A DNA stretch of 8,176 nt from Rickettsiaceae bacterium (GTDB taxonomy: Bacteria > Pseudomonadota > Alphaproteobacteria > Rickettsiales > Rickettsiaceae): positions 1 through 8,176 of the forward strand of contig JANQTT010000004.1 of the NCBI GenBank assembly GCA_030731565.1, written 5' to 3'. Shown here in pieces: positions 6,981-8,176 of this stretch. Numbering within the stretch: the stretch's first letter is position 1; each line of letters opens with the position of its first letter. Below the pieces are notes generated by a model, which saw only the letters and a program-made list of their open reading frames with translations, was not told the DNA's origin and made no database searches. The position numbers were made by a program, and so were the translations under genes.

Positions 6981-7619
6981 ATGAAAACCATCATCAAACA
7001 CGAACTTAAAATTCAAAATAAAATAAATAATTTAATAAAATACGCGGCTATTTTTCTGATATTCTGTACTTTCAGCGTTACCTTAATCAGCCCTCAAGAA
7101 AATGTTCAAACATTTGGGATAATATTTTCAGTAATATGCATACCACTTGCATTTATAGGCCTTACTCATGGTTTTATAAAAACCGATATTGAGGATGGAA
7201 GCTTAGAAAATTCTCTTGCCTCTATCCCATCATATAAAATTATTTTTGCCAAATATGCTGCACTATGTATATGCACCTTAGCTAGCTTTACAATGATGAT
7301 TCCAGTAATTTTTATTTTATATAATGTTAGGATAGAAAATATCATTACTATAGTATTTTCAGGAATAATGTTAGTCACGCTGAGCGCTGCACTTGCTCTT
7401 CTTACCTCAGCAGTCCAAGGGTATTTTAGGACCAATACAAATTTTCTTTCAATACTAATAATGCCACTAATCATACCAGATATCATTATATCAGGCTTAT
7501 TCATCCAAGCCCCAGAAAATTTATATCTTGCGACCATTATGATCGGTATTAATCTGGTTATTATACCTCCATCTTTGTATCTATCTAGTTATCTATTAGA
7601 AAATATTTACAACATATAA
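6981..7619 (+). CDS. ccmB: Heme exporter membrane protein CcmB
   Basis: A 212-residue hydrophobic protein, near the usual 215-225. CcmB is the membrane subunit paired with CcmA in cytochrome c maturation system I. About six membrane segments can be drawn: residues 20-37, 44-62, 88-115, 119-145, 154-175 and 182-203. Family landmarks are the cytoplasmic loop with EDGSLENSLASIPSYKIIFAK (71-91), matching the CcmB DGTLE...K pattern, and the MPLIIPDIIISG stretch (161-172), matching the conserved LPL-x-IP-x-x-FG segment. It begins 8 nt after the ccmA stop in the same direction, so the two form an operon. The expected partner ccmC is not adjacent on either side. No distinct terminator follows it. Confidence 0.92.
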   Translation: MKTIIKHELKIQNKINNLIKYAAIFLIFCTFSVTLISPQENVQTFGIIFSVICIPLAFIGLTHGFIKTDIEDGSLENSLASIPSYKIIFAKYAALCICTLASFTMMIPVIFILYNVRIENIITIVFSGIMLVTLSAALALLTSAVQGYFRTNTNFLSILIMPLIIPDIIISGLFIQAPENLYLATIMIGINLVIIPPSLYLSSYLLENIYNI

Positions 7620-7663
7620 CTTCTAAATTTTATATACGGACGTCAAAGTGTTTGCTTGCGGCA

Positions 7664-7693
7664 TTGAGCTAGGTTTAGAATGATACGTATATT
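7664..7693 (+). promoter_or_regulatory. Candidate promoter for the last gene
   Basis: TTGAGC at 7664-7669 is followed after 18 nt by TATATT at 7688-7693, giving 4-of-6 and 5-of-6 matches to the sigma70 boxes. The start point would be about 17 nt before the ATG at 7717. It lies in the 97-nt gap after ccmB, which shows no terminator hairpin, so read-through from ccmAB is also possible. Confidence 0.35.
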
Positions 7694-7716
7694 ATATACA
7701 GTAGAGCGACAAATAT

Positions 7717-8109
7717 ATGTTACAAATGTTCCTGGGCAAGCTAAAGCTTTTGCTTAAAAACCCTATGGTTATATTTATCTACGGAATTATGGCCAAATGG
7801 TATATTATGATAATGGTAGCCGCTGTGGTTGTAACATTTTGGGTATTTTCAGGGTTAAAAGAATCTGGTTTTTTTGAAGCAGCCGAAAAAGTAGTATCAA
7901 GAGCTCTAAGTGATTCTAAATCAGTTGCTAAGTACTGCGTTCCAAAAATAATGAGCCTCAGTGATTTTTGGGATTGTTTAGACTCACCACCTAAATATGA
8001 GCCAACAAAGGAAGAGAAAGCTTTTGAAGAAGGCTTGACAGATCTGCTAAATATTAGTAATTATGATCAATCACAAGACCCTTATGCAGAAAAAGCTGCT
8101 ACTAAATAA
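7717..8109 (+). CDS. Small one-helix membrane protein, possibly DUF2670 family
   Basis: A 130-residue protein whose function I do not recognise. A basic N-terminus (Lys8, Lys10, Lys14, Lys27) is followed by a hydrophobic stretch, with the clearest membrane helix at about 28-47 (YIMIMVAAVVVTFWVF). By the positive-inside rule the N-terminus would be cytoplasmic and the remaining 80 residues periplasmic. That part has two cysteines, Cys74 and Cys87, a PPKYEPTKEEKAFEE motif (91-105) and a charged C-terminal tail. The KNPMVIFIYGIMAKWY N-terminus and CVP...W.C..SPP pattern resemble a small Rickettsiales family that I recall as DUF2670; this is memory, not a search. A second ATG lies three codons downstream, and neither has a strong ribosome binding site. 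Codon use matches its neighbours, and the length and residue pattern argue that it is a real gene. Confidence 0.75.
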   Translation: MLQMFLGKLKLLLKNPMVIFIYGIMAKWYIMIMVAAVVVTFWVFSGLKESGFFEAAEKVVSRALSDSKSVAKYCVPKIMSLSDFWDCLDSPPKYEPTKEEKAFEEGLTDLLNISNYDQSQDPYAEKAATK

Positions 8110-8176
8110 TAATTTAGTAAAAGGAACATGATTAGTTTTAATAAAACGATAATTAAAAACCGGGAATAAAGAGCAC

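Noticed and set aside
7166..7537. 123-codon minus-strand frame opposite ccmB
   Set aside because: Fully antisense to the conserved ccmB coding region, with no motif of its own.
8134..8160. Loose inverted repeat GTTTTAAT / ATTAAAAAC after the last gene
   Set aside because: All A/T stem with a bulge and no following T-tract, so it is not a credible terminator.
8128..8169. Thirteen-codon open frame with AAAGGA before its ATG
   Set aside because: Too short to support as a gene. The upstream purine run is close to the ATG and may simply be part of a leader for a gene beyond the window.

Overview
This is an AT-rich bacterial window whose gene content points to a flagellated alphaproteobacterium, most likely of the order Rickettsiales. 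The clues are a divergent aconitase / ccmAB pair, an alphaproteobacterial fliF-fliG-fliH order, low-GC codon use, and a last gene that resembles a small uncharacterised Rickettsiales membrane-protein family (recalled as DUF2670, not searched). The genus cannot be fixed from this sequence.

Layout. The left three quarters (1-6223) is one minus-strand block. Read in its own direction it runs acnA (aconitate hydratase), a small COG3671/DUF4870-like membrane protein, fliF (MS ring), fliG (rotor/switch) and fliH (export-ATPase regulator, cut off by the window start). The genes are tightly packed: 3 nt between acnA and the membrane gene, 45 nt before fliF, a one-base TAATG overlap between fliF and fliG, and 90 nt before fliH. 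A sigma70-like promoter candidate sits at the end of the membrane-protein gene, so the flagellar genes may have their own start of transcription as well as read-through from acnA.

The right quarter (6367-8109) is on the plus strand: ccmA and ccmB, the ATPase and membrane subunits of the heme-handling ABC transporter of cytochrome c maturation system I, then a one-helix membrane protein of unknown function. The 143-bp gap between acnA and ccmA holds back-to-back promoter candidates and two perfect short palindromes.

Functionally the window joins central carbon metabolism (TCA cycle), respiratory cytochrome c assembly, and the base of the flagellar motor. FliF anchors the motor in the inner membrane, FliG binds the FliF C-terminus and carries the torque-generating residues, and FliH links the export ATPase to the motor base. 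No mobile element, CRISPR array, tRNA or rRNA was found. I saw no clear evidence of a new multi-gene system; the least explained items are the last gene, the GC-rich island between fliG and fliH, and the palindromes in the divergent promoter region.
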